This document shows positions 48,321 through 61,374 of a stretch of 64,000 bases of DNA, piece by piece. A program made the position numbers and the translations under genes. How positions within the stretch are numbered: the stretch's first letter is position 1; the number at the start of each line of letters is the position of its first letter. The DNA is from Cyanoderma ruficeps (lineage: Eukaryota > Chordata > Aves > Passeriformes > Timaliidae): contig VZDJ01000116.1 in assembly GCA_008694505.1 (NCBI GenBank), positions 21,079,027 to 21,143,026 on the forward strand, given 5' to 3'. Below the pieces are notes generated by a model, which worked only from the letters and a program-made list of their open reading frames with translations, was not told the origin of the DNA and did not search any database.

Positions 48321-51300
48321 AAAGAGAAGAATAACCTGACAAAATTTTACTAAAGAAACATTACCAGAAGCATCCAACTGTTCCCATTTCTTTCTCATGC
48401 TATGTCTCCATGGCACCCAAAGGGAAGGACTGGGAGTACAAGCTTGGCATCAGATAGAAAGATCCAGAGCCATTTTTTATAATATGCAACCCATTGCAAG
48501 AATAATACTTAATTCTAGTGTCACTTAAGTAATCAGCATCTGTTTATCAATCAAATAATAAACCAAATTCTGTGCTGTGAGTTAGTTTCACATGGAAATC
48601 TTTACGTCTATGGATATTTCCCAGTGAAAGGCACAGTTTATGAGAAAAGAAAGACATCTAATTTATTAAAACACATTATTCTCAAACAATGTGAAAAGAG
48701 GAAGCAGGCTTAGTAACGCTATTGGCTTTGTGGGTCGTAGATAAACCCAGTGGTTCTCTTGATTTTTAGAAATATTCTGGGCTGTGTAGGGACAAGGTGG
48801 TTTCAGCACGCTCTTAGGAGGCAGAGTTGCACGGATTTATCTGCTGAAGGGAATTATCTGCTCAGCACTGGGGCAGCCAGAGATGCATTTCTGTAGAGCT
48901 GTGGCCAACAAAAACAAACCCTCCTGAGAGTGGAGGAGATTCTCTTTCCATGCTAGGAGCCATATGGTAGCTGGGTTCAGACAAATAAACAAATAAAAAC
49001 AGTTTCTTTCTGGATCCTCACACACCGAAAAGATTCCTAAAACAGCAAGACTAGGCTTCCTAAAAACACAGAATTTGGTTTTATTTTTGTAGCTTATGAG
49101 GAAAGCTGCTCTAATTTCACTCGTAAAGCACAGGCAGAACTGCAATGAAATATTGCTGGGTTTTACCAAAATCCTTGTTGCCAATGGCTAGTTGAAAGAC
49201 ATATTAGAAAGGCCATTAATTCCAAATGTGCCTCATCATCAGCTCCCAGTCCAGCCTCTAGGATGGAGCACCTAAAGATGAAGTTGCAGACAAGATCTAA
49301 CAGCAGATGTGAAGAACCACAAATTTCCTTCCTCTGTTCCTGGTTGGAAACAAGATGTCTCCAAACAGAGACAGGATAGAGTGCTTGCAATAAGGACCTG
49401 TGAGACAGCTGGCTTGTGTATTTGTGATGGGTAATAACAAGATATAACTTTGTAATTTCAATGTGAATGTTGAGCTTTCCCCAGATCCTTCAGAGACAAT
49501 GATTTTAGTCAGGCAGCTGGACATTTAAACATCCATTCTGTTAATCTGTAGGCATTATGTACTAACTGCAGCTCTACTAAGAATGCTGAGCCAACTGCCA
49601 TGAACATGTGACGCAGGCTGAAAGCTGACATGTGGGCTGATTACCTTATTTAAGAAGGGAAGCAGAAATCTACCCCTAACTAAAGGATACTTGTGGTGGC
49701 TCTTTAAACTTCACCCAGGAACAACATGCGAGCAGGATATTTCAAACAAGTCTAATGCCTTTCTGAATCATGGACTGCCTCCGTCTGACCTACACTGGTT
49801 TCGACTAAATTTACCAGTGTCAGTCAGTGGTACAGAATACATATTTCAAGAATCAGGAAAGCCCCCACTTTTTCATACTTTTTTGTAATGCAAAACTGGG
49901 ATTTTTATTTTCTTCTCAGGAATAACATAAAAAAAGAACAGTGCTTTGTGGGTCTCTGGTTGAAACTTAGCTCAAGGTTAAGGATGTTTTTTATCTGAAA
50001 AGTATTCACAGTTACATGTTGATAAAATGAAAAAATATAAGAATACAATAGCTACTTTTGATCAGAAGAAAAATAAAACTAGTGCGCACAATTGCGCAAA
50101 ACTGTATTAGTTTCCAAATTTTTGTCAAAAAACACCTCAGAAATTCCAATACATTTGGCACCTACAGAAGGTATTGACGTTCGCTGGCTACCAGTGGGAT
50201 AATTACCTCATGTTTCTGCATCTTTGATTTTAAGGATTTTCAATATGTAAATTCTAGTAAATGAAATTTCGTTTCCCAAGGGTTTTATTCGTCATCATGT
50301 TCTTGTTCAAGAAAATCTTGACACAACGCACCACCCAGGACTGAGATTTCCCTTGCGAGTTGATGGTAAGGGCCAAAGCTGTGTGTGAAGACAGTGTTCA
50401 GTTCACCTTGTTCTCGTGTCCTCAATTACTTTCTGTAGTTTCTCAGTCTGAGAAGTTCTGGCAGCATCAGCCAATATTTCATCTAAAACTGGATCGTTTT
50501 CTTTCCTTTCTTTCAAGAATTAATTAGTCTTCTACAGTGTTCCAGTTCTGGACTTGGCTGTGGGTTACACGGCAGCTCTGCCAAGTGCTGAGGAGAGGGT
50601 GAGCCCACAGCCCCTCAGCACCACTCCGTTTACAGGCAGTCTGCACATCGCAAACTTTTCATTCAAAGCACAAGTTGCTTTCTCAGAGGGATTTTCTGGG
50701 TGTATTTTAGAGATTGCAGGAGCCTTGTTCTGATTAGCAAACGTAACATTTTTAATTGCTGTGGAAAGCCCTAAACCTCCATCTGGATCCATACTAAACC
50801 TAAACCTCCATACTAAATTCCCTTCTGCAGTGTGAAAGACATCAGGCCATGGATCCCCTGTGACAGTGACCTGTAATCACTTTTTTTTATGCTTCCCCTC
50901 CTAGCAGATATTAATAAGGTCCATGTGCTATCTTCATAGTTGCTCTCTAATTTTACCGTTGACCCCTGAACTAGTTCTAGTTTCTGAAGCACATTCTGGA
51001 AATTGCAGGATGCCTTCATTCTTTCAAAGGGACACATATACTTAGTCAGCTGGATATGGTCCCGTATCTTCTTTCCCCTCTACTGATCACCACATATTAA
51101 CATGTGTTTACCATTATTTCAGAAGTTTTTACAGAGAAAAGCCTGAAAGCTTGTTACTCAACACAATTCCTGTATCAGCTTTCCCTTCTTTGATACTGAA
51201 TACTGGCTACAGAAGAAGAAAACAAAATCTAAAAATGAAACACTTAAGTATATCCACAAAACTCTTTCACCATTGCTTTCCATGACCTTGGACTGAAGTA

Positions 51301-54300
51301 TTTAGTTTCTCATATAGACCAAACCTTAGAATGATCAGTCTGGAAAAATAAATTAACTAAGATCTTGATACCAGACGCCTAAAGAGTTTCCACATGTTTC
51401 TGAGAAGGGAACTCAAAGTACTGAAAACATTGCTCACGTCATGCTTTTGCAAGCTTTCCATTTTCCTTTGGTAAAAATATCTCCCCAGACTTTCCCATAG
51501 CTACAATGTTCATAGCTATACCACCTCCAGCTGTGATCTCATCAGATGTCTCAGGCAGAGCAAGGTCAGGCCTGGCTGGTTCATGCACATGGAGCTTCCA
51601 GGAAAAGCCATGCTGGATGTAATACAGCAATACTGGATACCAAAACACTGCTTGAAGGCAACCTGAGTTCAGCCTTGGGTTTTGCTACCCACAGAAGAGG
51701 AAAGAGGTGCATTGACAATGAAAGCGAGTGAATTTATAGCTGTTCAACAATTTCTGTAAGCCTTAAATGCAAATCAACTGTGCCAAGACGGTGTGAGTTA
51801 GGAAAAAGACCACTCTGCTTTATACACACAGCACTGGGAGAAGGGGATGAGATTAGCAAAGAGTACCTGTAAAAAGGAGCGTGGATTTTATGATGGACTT
51901 AGACACAAGGTTTCAGTGACTCTGTAGAGCTCCACTGGGGGAGTCAAGGTTAGAGGTGCAGTGGTGGCTGCTGAGTGTTTCTGTGAGCCCAGGAATAACA
52001 TCACATGGCCATTCACCTACAATACCTCAATTGCTATGGAAAAAGCAGGATTTATGGAGGAGTTATACAGGACATGCTACCTCTGAAGTAGAGTGAACTT
52101 ATTCTACTTGGCCAGCCTCCTAATGTGTTTGTTGAAATGATAAATAATAAAAAAGCCATGCTTTCCTTTGAAAGAGGAAAATCAGTCTCTAGCAATAAAA
52201 TGGCTACAAAATGACCTTGAGTTTGGATTGTTGCTGAAGAAGGTGGTTTCAGGTGAAAGTGCCCTCTTCTCGTTTGGCTTTAGGAGGGATTTGGTGAGTT
52301 CTCTTTATTTTGAAGAGCCTCTGGTGACCTGAAACCTCACATGCACTCTCCTTGTTTACCAGTGAGACAGCTGAGGTTCTGTTCATTGAGTGTAAAACCA
52401 GGCTGGTTCCCATTTCTTAGCCGTGATAAGCAGCCTTTCTGAAGCGTGTTCATATTCTCACAATCCTGCTTTATTAGCTTGAACGTTTTCTCACTAGTCT
52501 GGCAAGAGGCTCTTTGCTTTGTCAGCTCAAACAATTTTTATAGATAATGTCTCATTTGCAGCTCTTCTATGATGTCATTATGCCCCAATTTACACCTCCT
52601 CTTTTCTCCCTATGAACAGATATTTAGTTTTTTATTTCATGCTTCAGTTTCCAGTACTCAGAACAAATGCACTACCCACACTCACAAGTTTATCTTTACA
52701 CCTCATGATGAGCATCCAAGCAAATAAATCACACAGGTGGCTGTCCCTCAGTGCCCCACCACATCGCAGGGACAAGGGACCCAGGAAGTTGAGAGCCTCA
52801 TTCATGCAAGTAGTCTAATATGCCCAGAGACTGTATTTTTTAGTGACTGAAGTTAAGATTTGAGATCCCCAGCACTCAGATATTCAAGCAGACTGAAAAT
52901 CCACGTGCTGCAAAACCTGCAGCTCCCACTGATTGCAGCTGATTTTGAGAGTGCTTTTGTATCACTTGAAAACACTCTAACAAGCAATTTCTTCTATCTA
53001 AATGTAACTATTGAAGCCCTGGATGGAGTGTGCTGAGGGCTGTGACATGTTTCCAGGTACCACATCTCTCTAGGATTTAAAATGATGTTGAAGAAGTCAA
53101 AGACTTTCGTAAGTCTGGTTTGTTCAGAGGAATCAGATTTTCTCACCTCCATTGGGGAAGACAATGGCTAACAGCCAGAAAACCTCAGGCAACTCAATTA
53201 TTGACCTGCCTCTGCTGAATTCAAGAACTAAGCCTTAGGCATTCAACCATGAAAACCATTAGCTAAAAATCCTCAAACACTGGGAACCTTGCAACATGGT
53301 ACTCAAGCACAGCAGAAAAGGAGAGGTACAAAGGTTTTGTAGAAATAAGCACAAGGGAAAGAGACAAAAAGAAACTGAAGAGAAACATTTACTTTTTTGT
53401 GGAAAGACATGAACTACAGAAGTTTCAAGGCTGTCATCTTGAGGGGCTGATTGCTACCCTGATTGAGAGGAGTAAAGATGGTAACCTTCTTAGCAGTGTT
53501 AGTTTGATTTACTGCAACATGCAGGAGAACTTGGAGAAATGGGTGAACTAAAACACACTGAAATGAAAATAAAACCCCAGAATTAGTGAGTCACCAGTCA
53601 AAGAGTTAGATGTGGCCTACAGCTAAGCTTAGCATGCATGAGAACAGTGGCATCTAAATAACACCCTCTAAGGTTTAGCTTTTAGGCTACTAGGAATTGT
53701 GACAGGTGAGCAGTGTGGAGAAAAAAACCCCAAAAAGTAGATCCCAGCCATATGCAATTTGGAGCATCTTGTAGCAAACAGTCTCTGTCCAAACACGCTA
53801 ATTTTTCAATAGCCTCAAGTTAACTCCCAGGTATTGCTCAGGACATCATAGACAATGAATGCTAAGACCAAGATCACCTGCTGTCAAGTGTGCCTTACTA
53901 AATTATATATATGCAACTACTTCAATAGACTAGCCACTCTCCTGTTTGCACTATGTCTTCCAAAAGCTACAAATCAACCCCCTTATTTTTATAATCTTTA
54001 TAATAAATGCCTCTTATACACCAGTAATAGACTGATTATTTTACTGTGAGGATGAAAAGTGACATAGCCAGGAGGACGTTTTTTTCCCCCTGAAGTCTTC
54101 AGGACACAGTGATCTCAGTTTCATGAGTCCCAGGGGAAAAGAAAAAAAGTGTGCTCCTGGATATGTCACCTTTCATACTCATAGTAAAATTATCTGTCTA
54201 TTTCTGTGTGAAAAACAGTCTTTTATGGAAGAGAACATCGTGTGATGCCCCAAACAGATCACAAGTAACACACATTGGATACATCAAGGCACAGTGATAG

Positions 54301-54678
54301 GGGAAGAGAAAACTTCTTGTTTTAGAAGGAGTTGAACCTGACTATGGAGAGGTTTTGTACCACAGATTGAAGATCTCCAGGTCAATGCAGTGAATGTGAG
54401 GTCAACTAGAGAGTGCATGGCACTTTGGCTGTGTTCCTGGGGCTCTGGACAGAAGGGAGGGCCAGTGTAAATCAAGATTAAAATCAACACCATGGTGACA
54501 CTGTTGTGAAGGCTTTTAAGTAGTAAGTAAGTAAATCTGTGTTTAGAAGCAAAAATGGCCAGCCTAGCACAGCCTTTTTCCTGGCCTGAACAGGTAAAAT
54601 TTGGGGACCTTTAGCAACTGGGTGCTGTCTGTATTTTCACACAACTTTCCCAAGGTTTTTGAGGGCTCCCTGCTGTTT
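48321..54678. other. Non-coding unique sequence, nothing recognised
   Basis: About 6.4 kb of unique sequence. A short imperfect direct repeat (CCTAAACCTCCAT / CATACTAAA) occurs near 50770-50815. Open frames (115 codons at 48837-49184 minus is the longest) match no known family. No transposon or RNA gene was recognised. Confidence 0.5.
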
Positions 54679-54710
54679 TAGAGCCATAGGAACATCAAAC
54701 TATGGCTCTA
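54679..54710. repeat. 11-bp perfect hairpin
   Basis: TAGAGCCATAG (54679-54689) pairs exactly with CTATGGCTCTA (54700-54710) across the 10-nt loop GAACATCAAA. The stem is mixed in composition, so it is not an AT artefact. It stands at the left edge of a GC-richer stretch (54700-54850). No gene or transposon explains it. Confidence 0.75.
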
Positions 54711-56460
54711 TGACCTGCCGGTGACTCCCACCAGAGGGACACACCCAGAGGCATCCACGGAGATCACACCAAGCACAGCGGAAACCAAGGGGCTGCCGAA
54801 GGGACACTGGCAGATGACACAGCAAACATTCCAAAAACTCTAACCAGCTCCTGACCCCAATGCTTGCTGCACCCACGAGTGCCTAAAGCAGCATCAGTGC
54901 TTCCCTACAAAAGTCAATCCAAGGGAGCCAGATCAAGGGCTTCAGCCAAGCCCTCAGGAAGGTATCCATAGGTGAAAGCATAATGCTGCACATGATTTAC
55001 ACAGGATTTTGCAGTGTGGAATCTGAGCACCTCAGATACAGTTGCAGTCATGAGGTTTGGAGCTGGGGGAACCAGCTGGGTTTGTAGCTACCCTCAGAAG
55101 AAGCATCTGACAACTCCTTTTAGCTGCCTTGGCAAAAGCCAGCGGGAGGTTCAGGAGAGGCACGGTACAAATTTACTAATGAAGAGTCAAACCAAAGTGT
55201 GTGCCAGTTACCCCTTTTAGATGTAAGAAAGAATCTCCATTCCATTCTAATAAAAAAACCAAAACACTGAGAGTCAGATGTAGACATTACCTTTGCTGGG
55301 TCTCCAGGATTCCCTTCCCTTTTGCAGTGACAAATCCTGAGACAGTACCAGTTGCATCACTTCTGCTTTTAAAACATTTTTCCCTTTCCTGCCCTTGAGC
55401 TTCTTACTCCCAGCAAGAGAAAAGCTCAAAATAGAAACAAATATCCCTTTTAGAAGACAGTTGTAATTTCACAAACGAGTTCTTGCTTCAAAATTTATCC
55501 TCATACTATAGCTAAACCACTGGAAAAAAAAAGAGGAAAAAAACCAATACCCTCTTCCACATTCCTATTTCCAACTACCATCCTAGCACAGCTCTTGCCT
55601 TACCCTTTACATAAAGGTGTTCCTTTAGCAGCATCAGCTGTAAAGATTCACAGCTGTCCCTTCTCATCTTCCCTCTGCATCTGTCAACACTCTCCATTAA
55701 ATCTCTTTGGCTGCAAGTTTAGTGTATTTCCTATCATTGTCCCCGAATGCTGTTTAAGGAAATATTATTAAAAGGTTCTTCTAAAACCTCGGACAAGTCC
55801 TTTAGGGAAAGAAATCTGTTAGTAGCAAAATTTTCAGAAGAGGCCCAAGCACTGTCTGTTCAGTGAAGATCAGAGACTTTTGCAAATTTGATGGAAAGGG
55901 ATGCAGTTGGAGTTTAGCTGTGAATTTCAGCCTGCAGGCAATTGTCTCCTTCACAAGAATGTATCTAGTAATAAGAGTCTTAGATAAGTGTATAATTGCA
56001 TTGCTGTTGTAATTAAAAAAATCAATCATTTTATGTGGTTTAAGCATTGACCTGTGGCCTTTGTTTGGCTGAGATTTTAATACTGACAAAGACAACACTG
56101 TCATTTGCATAACAACAAGTGACTCTGCATCTATTGAATATTGCTTTTTAGTCCTAAAATGGTGAAAGGCCTAGGCCTATGGAAAAAAAATGTGTTTAGG
56201 GAAATAAATTGCTCTTTCAGAAGTAGACATTTGATGTTGCTGTTGGCTCTGAAGCACATGCAGAAGCACAAACTATGTAAGAGCAGAACTTTATCCTCTG
56301 TTAAAGTGACATTTTCCAAATGGCACTGCTCACAAGAAGTAATTCATGACTTCCCTGAGGGTTTGGGGGTTGCTTTTTTTACCATCTGTTGGGGAAGAGG
56401 TAGCTGAAAGGACTATGCAGCCATGGGCTCTGACTCTGAAATAAGTACCTCAAATACCAT
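54711..56460. other. Non-coding unique sequence, motif-dense patch
   Basis: The part 54711-54850 is GC-rich. The stretch 55890-56120 is AT-rich with homeodomain-type words and one exact octamer ATTTGCAT (56103-56110), the binding word of POU/Oct factors. The minus-strand 102-codon frame at 55802-56110 lies over this stretch and resembles nothing known. Confidence 0.45.
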
Positions 56461-56545
56461 TGAGAAAATGTGATAAACTGAGTCACAGAAAGTGTAAATC
56501 AACAGCTGAGGAAGAACCTGAATCCACCTTCTGCTGACTCCACAT
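56461..56545 (-). mobile_element. MIR-like CORE-SINE relic
   Basis: Read in reverse, the blocks follow the MIR SINE in order. GATAAACTGAGTCACAGAAA (about 56472-56491) corresponds to the GAAACTGAGGCACAGAGAGG block. CAGCTGAGGAAGAACCTGAA (about 56503-56522) follows, and CTGCTGACTCC stands where the consensus has a TCCTGACTCC-type block. The CAAGGTCACAC part between them is missing or decayed. MIRs are fossil tRNA-derived SINEs shared by amniotes, and some have been kept as enhancers. The match is by eye only. Confidence 0.5.
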
Positions 56546-59500
56546 CACATCTTTTAGACAGATGAAGTTTAAAAACAAGTTCCAAGTGCAAGAAATGTTA
56601 ATTCACATCCAGACTGTCAAGCTGAGAAACAGGCAGGGTTCTGGTTCAGCATTTAGCTGAATGATGGGGACTTGCCATTAATCTCCAAACAGCACCACTG
56701 TTAAGAGAAGGACTCTGGAAATGAGTCAGGGGAGGTTGACTCTCCTTCCTAGAGATACTTCCTATTGACAGAGTTCTCCTTTTTCCTCCTCTGTCAAAGG
56801 AATCTACACGCTGCAATTAAAGGCTAGATTAGGCAGCTGGGACTGATTTTGTTGGTTTCATCTTTCATTTTTTCAATACTGCAGAAGACTTTGCTTAGAG
56901 GAAAAGGAGTAATTGCATTAGCATTGAAAACAAATCTCTCTTAGAAAGTAGTGTTTTTTAGGTATAACCAATTTAATAAAATTTATTTCACTTAAACCAC
57001 AAGAGCAGAGTACAGAACTGTAGGTTTTAATCTCATATTTTTTATCTTTCTCTGGTTTTTGCATGTACATACATATAGGTGGGTTTTTTATGTATATTTT
57101 TACAGCAGAATGTTCACTTTTGTGTGAACTTTTGTTTTGTGTGTTTATCCAGTGACACATTTAATTCTGATGGTCTGGCAAAACTGCCTAAAAAAACCCC
57201 ATCCTTTTCTGAAATATTGCAAAGAAGTAACATGATTGTATATTTTCCAAAGCACTATGTTTTCCAGAGAAATACTAGTTTATTAGAAGTGGGAATAGGT
57301 TTTTAATTTCAATAGCAATAACTGATGCTGCCAAGGTAATGCTGGTCAAAAGAGGACCAGTAGGTGTGAGCTTGGAAAATTGTCCTGCTCTCTTTCAGAC
57401 ACTGCAGCATGATCCAGATCAGCAAAGTGTGTCCCTGCATAATTTTTCCAGTGAAAATAAAGTAGTTTGATCATGGTATGTCCCCAGGAATAGGAGACTC
57501 GTTTTATCAATGATATAATCTATAAAAGGGATCAGAAGATCTGGGTTAGAGGAAAGGCTTTTTCTGGGTACTTAAGGACTTCCATTCCCATTCTTTACAT
57601 TCTTTTGTACAGTCAAAATTCAGAAGCCAAGAAACGAACATGGGGAAAGTTAAGGCTGGAAGTAAAATCCAAAATATGTGGCCTGAAGGTCACTGGAAGA
57701 CTTCTGGTGAATTTTGGACAAAGTGAAAAAGGATTTCTATGTATTGTGTGTTAAGAAAACACGTAATGAAAAAAAAAAGTCTCTTGAAAGTAACATTTTC
57801 TACTGAGGATTGCTTAAAATTTTTCTTTTTCTGCCCTGCCTTCAGCACTCCATTTACCTCAAAGTACAGATAGATATAGTGGAAACCCTTCCAGTCTTGA
57901 AGGATATCAGTTATTGTATCTGGATTTTTCTAAGAAGAAAACACCTAGATAGAACTACCTCTCCAGGCTTGCTGTTAGCATCTGGGCCAGTCCTGAGCTT
58001 TAAAATTTACCTTTCTTGTCTTTAATAAATTATAAAGAGTTGTTTCACTTTTCATAAAATTATCTCTTGGAAATAAATTTTTTCCATTAAAATGGAAAGT
58101 ACTTTATGTACTTTCAAAGTAGATTTCCAGGGGACAATTGTTCTGTTGGATGTATTTTGACTAACCTGAAAAAGGACACTGACACTTGCTGTGATAAGGA
58201 ATGGTAAGGGAGTCTATTCATACCATCTAATATCAGCTTGGAAATGAGGAACCTAAATGAAGATTTTAGCAGTAATAGGCTTCCATGGAGCTAATGGGGC
58301 AAGATGGGATGTTGCAGAGAACTCTTTATGAGAACTGGATGTTTGTGCCTTTGATAGATTAAGAGGAAACTTCGGGGTTCATGAATCCTTTGGTGCTAGA
58401 GAAGTGGAGATCTGTGGGCAATATTCTGTCTTTAATGCTCTTCCCTGGGGGTGAAAAGAAGCTGTGATTTCCTCCCAGAAGATGGCATCCCTTAGGGGCT
58501 TACATATATATTACGTAGTAAGAATGTTCTAGAGTCTTAATTCTGAATTTCTTCAGTGTTTTTAGTTGACCTTCAGGGCTCAGTGGGGCAGGTGACACCA
58601 GACAGGCCAAGGCAGAAATTTCATACATGACAGTGATGGCAAGTGCTACAGACTGAGATCTGCTTGACAGTTGGCAGCACAAAATATGTTCCCCAGGGTC
58701 AGAGCCTCACACACTGTCTGAATTTCAAGGAATTCACTTGGTAGCACACGTGCCATGGTTGTCTGGTCATAGCAACATGGAAGTCTGTATGAACCAATTT
58801 TCCCTGAGAAAGGTATCATGTCTAGAGTGATTTCATCCCACAAGGAACTTAACTGGGCAGCTGTTATGGGCAAAAACAATGCATAACTTCAGAGTAATCT
58901 CTCCAGCACAGAGTTTAGAAAATCTCTGCTGCTGCATGGTTGAATAATGGGAAGGAGAAACACATTCACTATAAAATATAAATGAAGTTCTCCACCCTCA
59001 AATGCATCTCTCTGGAGTGTCAAATGGATGAATTGTCTCAGTGCTCAGCCTTGGTGCAGCACTGTGGTCCCTGGATCTCAGCCAGGCCACAAAATATACT
59101 GAAACTCTCCTCAGAAAGGCCTATCTGAGTTATTTCCCTTCTGGCATCACCAATCTCAGAATAGCCCTGCTGGCTGATTTCCAGCTCACAGAGTGCCTAT
59201 CAACTCCTCTGAAGGTGTTGATAGATGCTGGTACTTATTCTGTAAGATGGAGACAAAATTAAAGTTGCCATGAGTTTATTAGAGATACTATTTTATGTGA
59301 AGCAGAATGACCTACCTCGCAAGCCTTTTGCAATAAAGGCTTGCTAATATCCTAGAGCATCTCCAGGGATTTTTTCAGGAGGCACCAGGACTGGGCTTCA
59401 GTGGACAGCTCCTGATTGTCTCAAGGTGCTGGAGATGCTTGGCAGAACCACACATCAGCAGCACTCACCATTTGCCAAGGGCCTAGCTTGATTTTACTGC

Positions 59501-60175
59501 TCCTGTAATCCTGTTCATGACTTTTTTCACACATATTGCCACGGCCACAAGGATACACATAGTTCTGCAGAAGGCAATATCTGTGCTCTGCCTCTCAGGA
59601 CAGGCAGAGATGTCACAGGTGCTCTCAGTCGAACTCAAAGGGCTGGGCTTCTTCTGCCTATTAACCCTGAGCTGCTGGGTTTTTTTAGGCAGACTCCTTC
59701 CCCAACCAAAGGCTGCTGTACCCCTCATTAGAAAGAGCATTGCAGGGAGCCCAGGGGAATGTAATGGCTGCATGGGGGTGAGGAGCAGCAGCTGTGTGCT
59801 GTCTTTGATTGCACACCCAGGTGAGTTTCTATAGCACTGCTGGGACAGGCAGGGCGAGTGATTGTTTCAGCAATGGGGAGTGAATCACTGCTGGCACACT
59901 CATTTCACCCAGAGGAACTATGAGCAGCACTGAGATAGCATTAATTTGTCTCTGTTAATACAGGAGATGGAAGGGTTTGGTGTTTCCAGTACCTTGTGTA
60001 AGGGCTACAAATAACTTGTCACTGTGACACCAAACACTACTGAAATCGAGAGGGTCCGGGGAGTCTGCTGTCACTTGGAGGGAGCATCTTTATACTTCTT
60101 TGCTTTGTTTCACAATAAATTTTGTTTGAGTTCTGCAGAATTAATTTTAACTGGTTAAAACACAGCCCAGGAGAA
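56546..60175. other. Non-coding unique sequence, nothing recognised
   Basis: Near 58081-58115 two small palindromes adjoin: TTTCCATT with AATGGAAA, and GAAAGTAC with GTACTTTC. Overlapping open frames on both strands at 59483-59834 (105 and 96 codons) match no family. No transposon or exon was recognised. Confidence 0.5.
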
Positions 60176-60255
60176 TGAGCAGTGGTCTGGAAGACAGGAG
60201 TGTTGGGGGTTTTATTTCAATCTGCCACTGCTTTGCACTGCAGCTTTGGCCAGTC
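60176..60255 (+). mobile_element. MIR-like CORE-SINE relic, head and core part
   Basis: In forward orientation, GCAGTGGTCTGGAAGACAGG is followed, after a G/T-rich gap, by ATTTCAATCTGCCACTGCTT and then GCTTTGGCCAGTC. This is the order seen in tRNA-derived CORE-SINEs (TAGTGG..AGACAGGAGT..CTGGGTTC..TCTGCCACT..GACCTTGGGCAAGTC). The box-B-like region is decayed. Together with the reverse-oriented tail 345 bp downstream it makes an inverted pair of SINE pieces. Confidence 0.5.
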
Positions 60256-60600
60256 TGGCCTAGAGCTGCAACAGGTTCAGGAGAACCATGCTCTGGCTTG
60301 TATACATTTATACATACGTACAGATTGATATCTGGTGGTTGGTTGCCCCATCACTATGTCAAGTGTTACCTCTTAGGTGCTGTCCTGATGTGAGACACAG
60401 ACAAAAGTGTGGTGTGGGAGCAAGCAGCACGAGTCAGTCAAAGCACAGCACGAGCAGAGCTCAGGAAAGTAGCAAAAGCTTTGGATAATGACATATACAT
60501 GGATGGATTGGCGTGTATCCCTTAAAAATACATGCTCTTATTCTTACGACCAGACAACAAATTGTGTGTGCAAGCACTGCTCCCTCAATATTTTTTTCTC

Positions 60601-60690
60601 CCTGTAGGAGAAAAATGAGGCACAGACAGTAAGTGAATTTCTTGGGATCACATAGGTTCAAGGTACAGTTCTGGAGCTGATCGTGGGCTG
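60601..60690 (-). mobile_element. MIR-like CORE-SINE relic, tail part
   Basis: Read in reverse, AGAAAAATGAGGCACAGACA (about 60609-60628) and AAGTGAATTTCTTGGGATCA (about 60631-60650) reproduce, with decay, the MIR blocks GAAACTGAGGCACAGAGAGG and AAGTGACTTGCCCAAGGTCA in the correct order and near-correct spacing. CATAGGTTCAAGG and GTTCTGGAGCTG follow. This is the clearest of the MIR-like matches in the window. Confidence 0.55.
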
Positions 60691-60969
60691 GATTGGCACT
60701 GGGTCACTGGGAACTTAAACAACTTCATGTTTCATGATTAAAATACCTCTTCTAATGTCCAACATCTCTTATAAAGACAAATGTCATCCCAAAATGTCAA
60801 TATTCTAAGAAATAAAAATCTCTGAATAGGTTGCTATAAAGAACATTTTTTATGAGGCTTACTTTCCTAATTAGAAGTTACCAGGGCAGTCTTAAAGTGT
60901 TTTAGAGAACATTGAATAAAGCACAGCCTTAAGCCAACAATGAATGTCTCTTATTATTAGTCACAGCTG

Positions 60970-61374
60970 GTGGCAAGGTCTGTCCATTGTGCTTTGGCAT
61001 CCATGGATTTTGTTCCTGACTGTGGACATGTCCTTGTGAATAAAAAAGATGAAGAAAATGTTTTTCTTTTAGCTGAAGAAAGTTGCATGGCACACAAAGC
61101 TATCATAACAAAAAAGCAGAGGGACTGTCTGGAAGAGGTAAATGCACTGCCTTCCATAGAAGGGGAAGGGTTTAATGAGAAATCTGTTATGTTTTTTAGA
61201 AATACTTATGGGCTCAGCACAGATTTAGCGATGGTAGCTGAAATGCAAATCATAAATGTTGTCACAAGGACTCTTAAAAACAGAAAAACAAGTATTTTAA
61301 AAGCCAAACAAAGTGAAATCGAACAAAAAAAAAAGGCCACACAATCCTTTTTTTGTCCACACCTAGTTCTCTGA
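60970..61374 (+). other. Longest plus-strand open frame, unrecognised
   Basis: An uninterrupted frame of 134 codons, or 123 if counted from the first ATG at 61003. It is rich in K, E and hydrophobic residues, with stretches such as KAIITKKQRDCLEEVNALPS and a basic C-terminal part (LKNRKTSILKAKQSEIEQKK) before an A-run. No signal peptide or membrane segment is seen, and I recognise no family. Inside it, a T-rich tract ending in AG (61061-61072) and a GTAAAT donor-like word (61138) outline a 65-bp exon-like segment, 61073-61137. A frame of this length is expected by chance in 64 kb, so it may well be meaningless. Confidence 0.17.

Noticed and set aside
53170..53225. Possible forward MIR fragment (CCTCAGGCAACTCA)
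   Set aside because: The similarity is too weak and too short to separate from chance.
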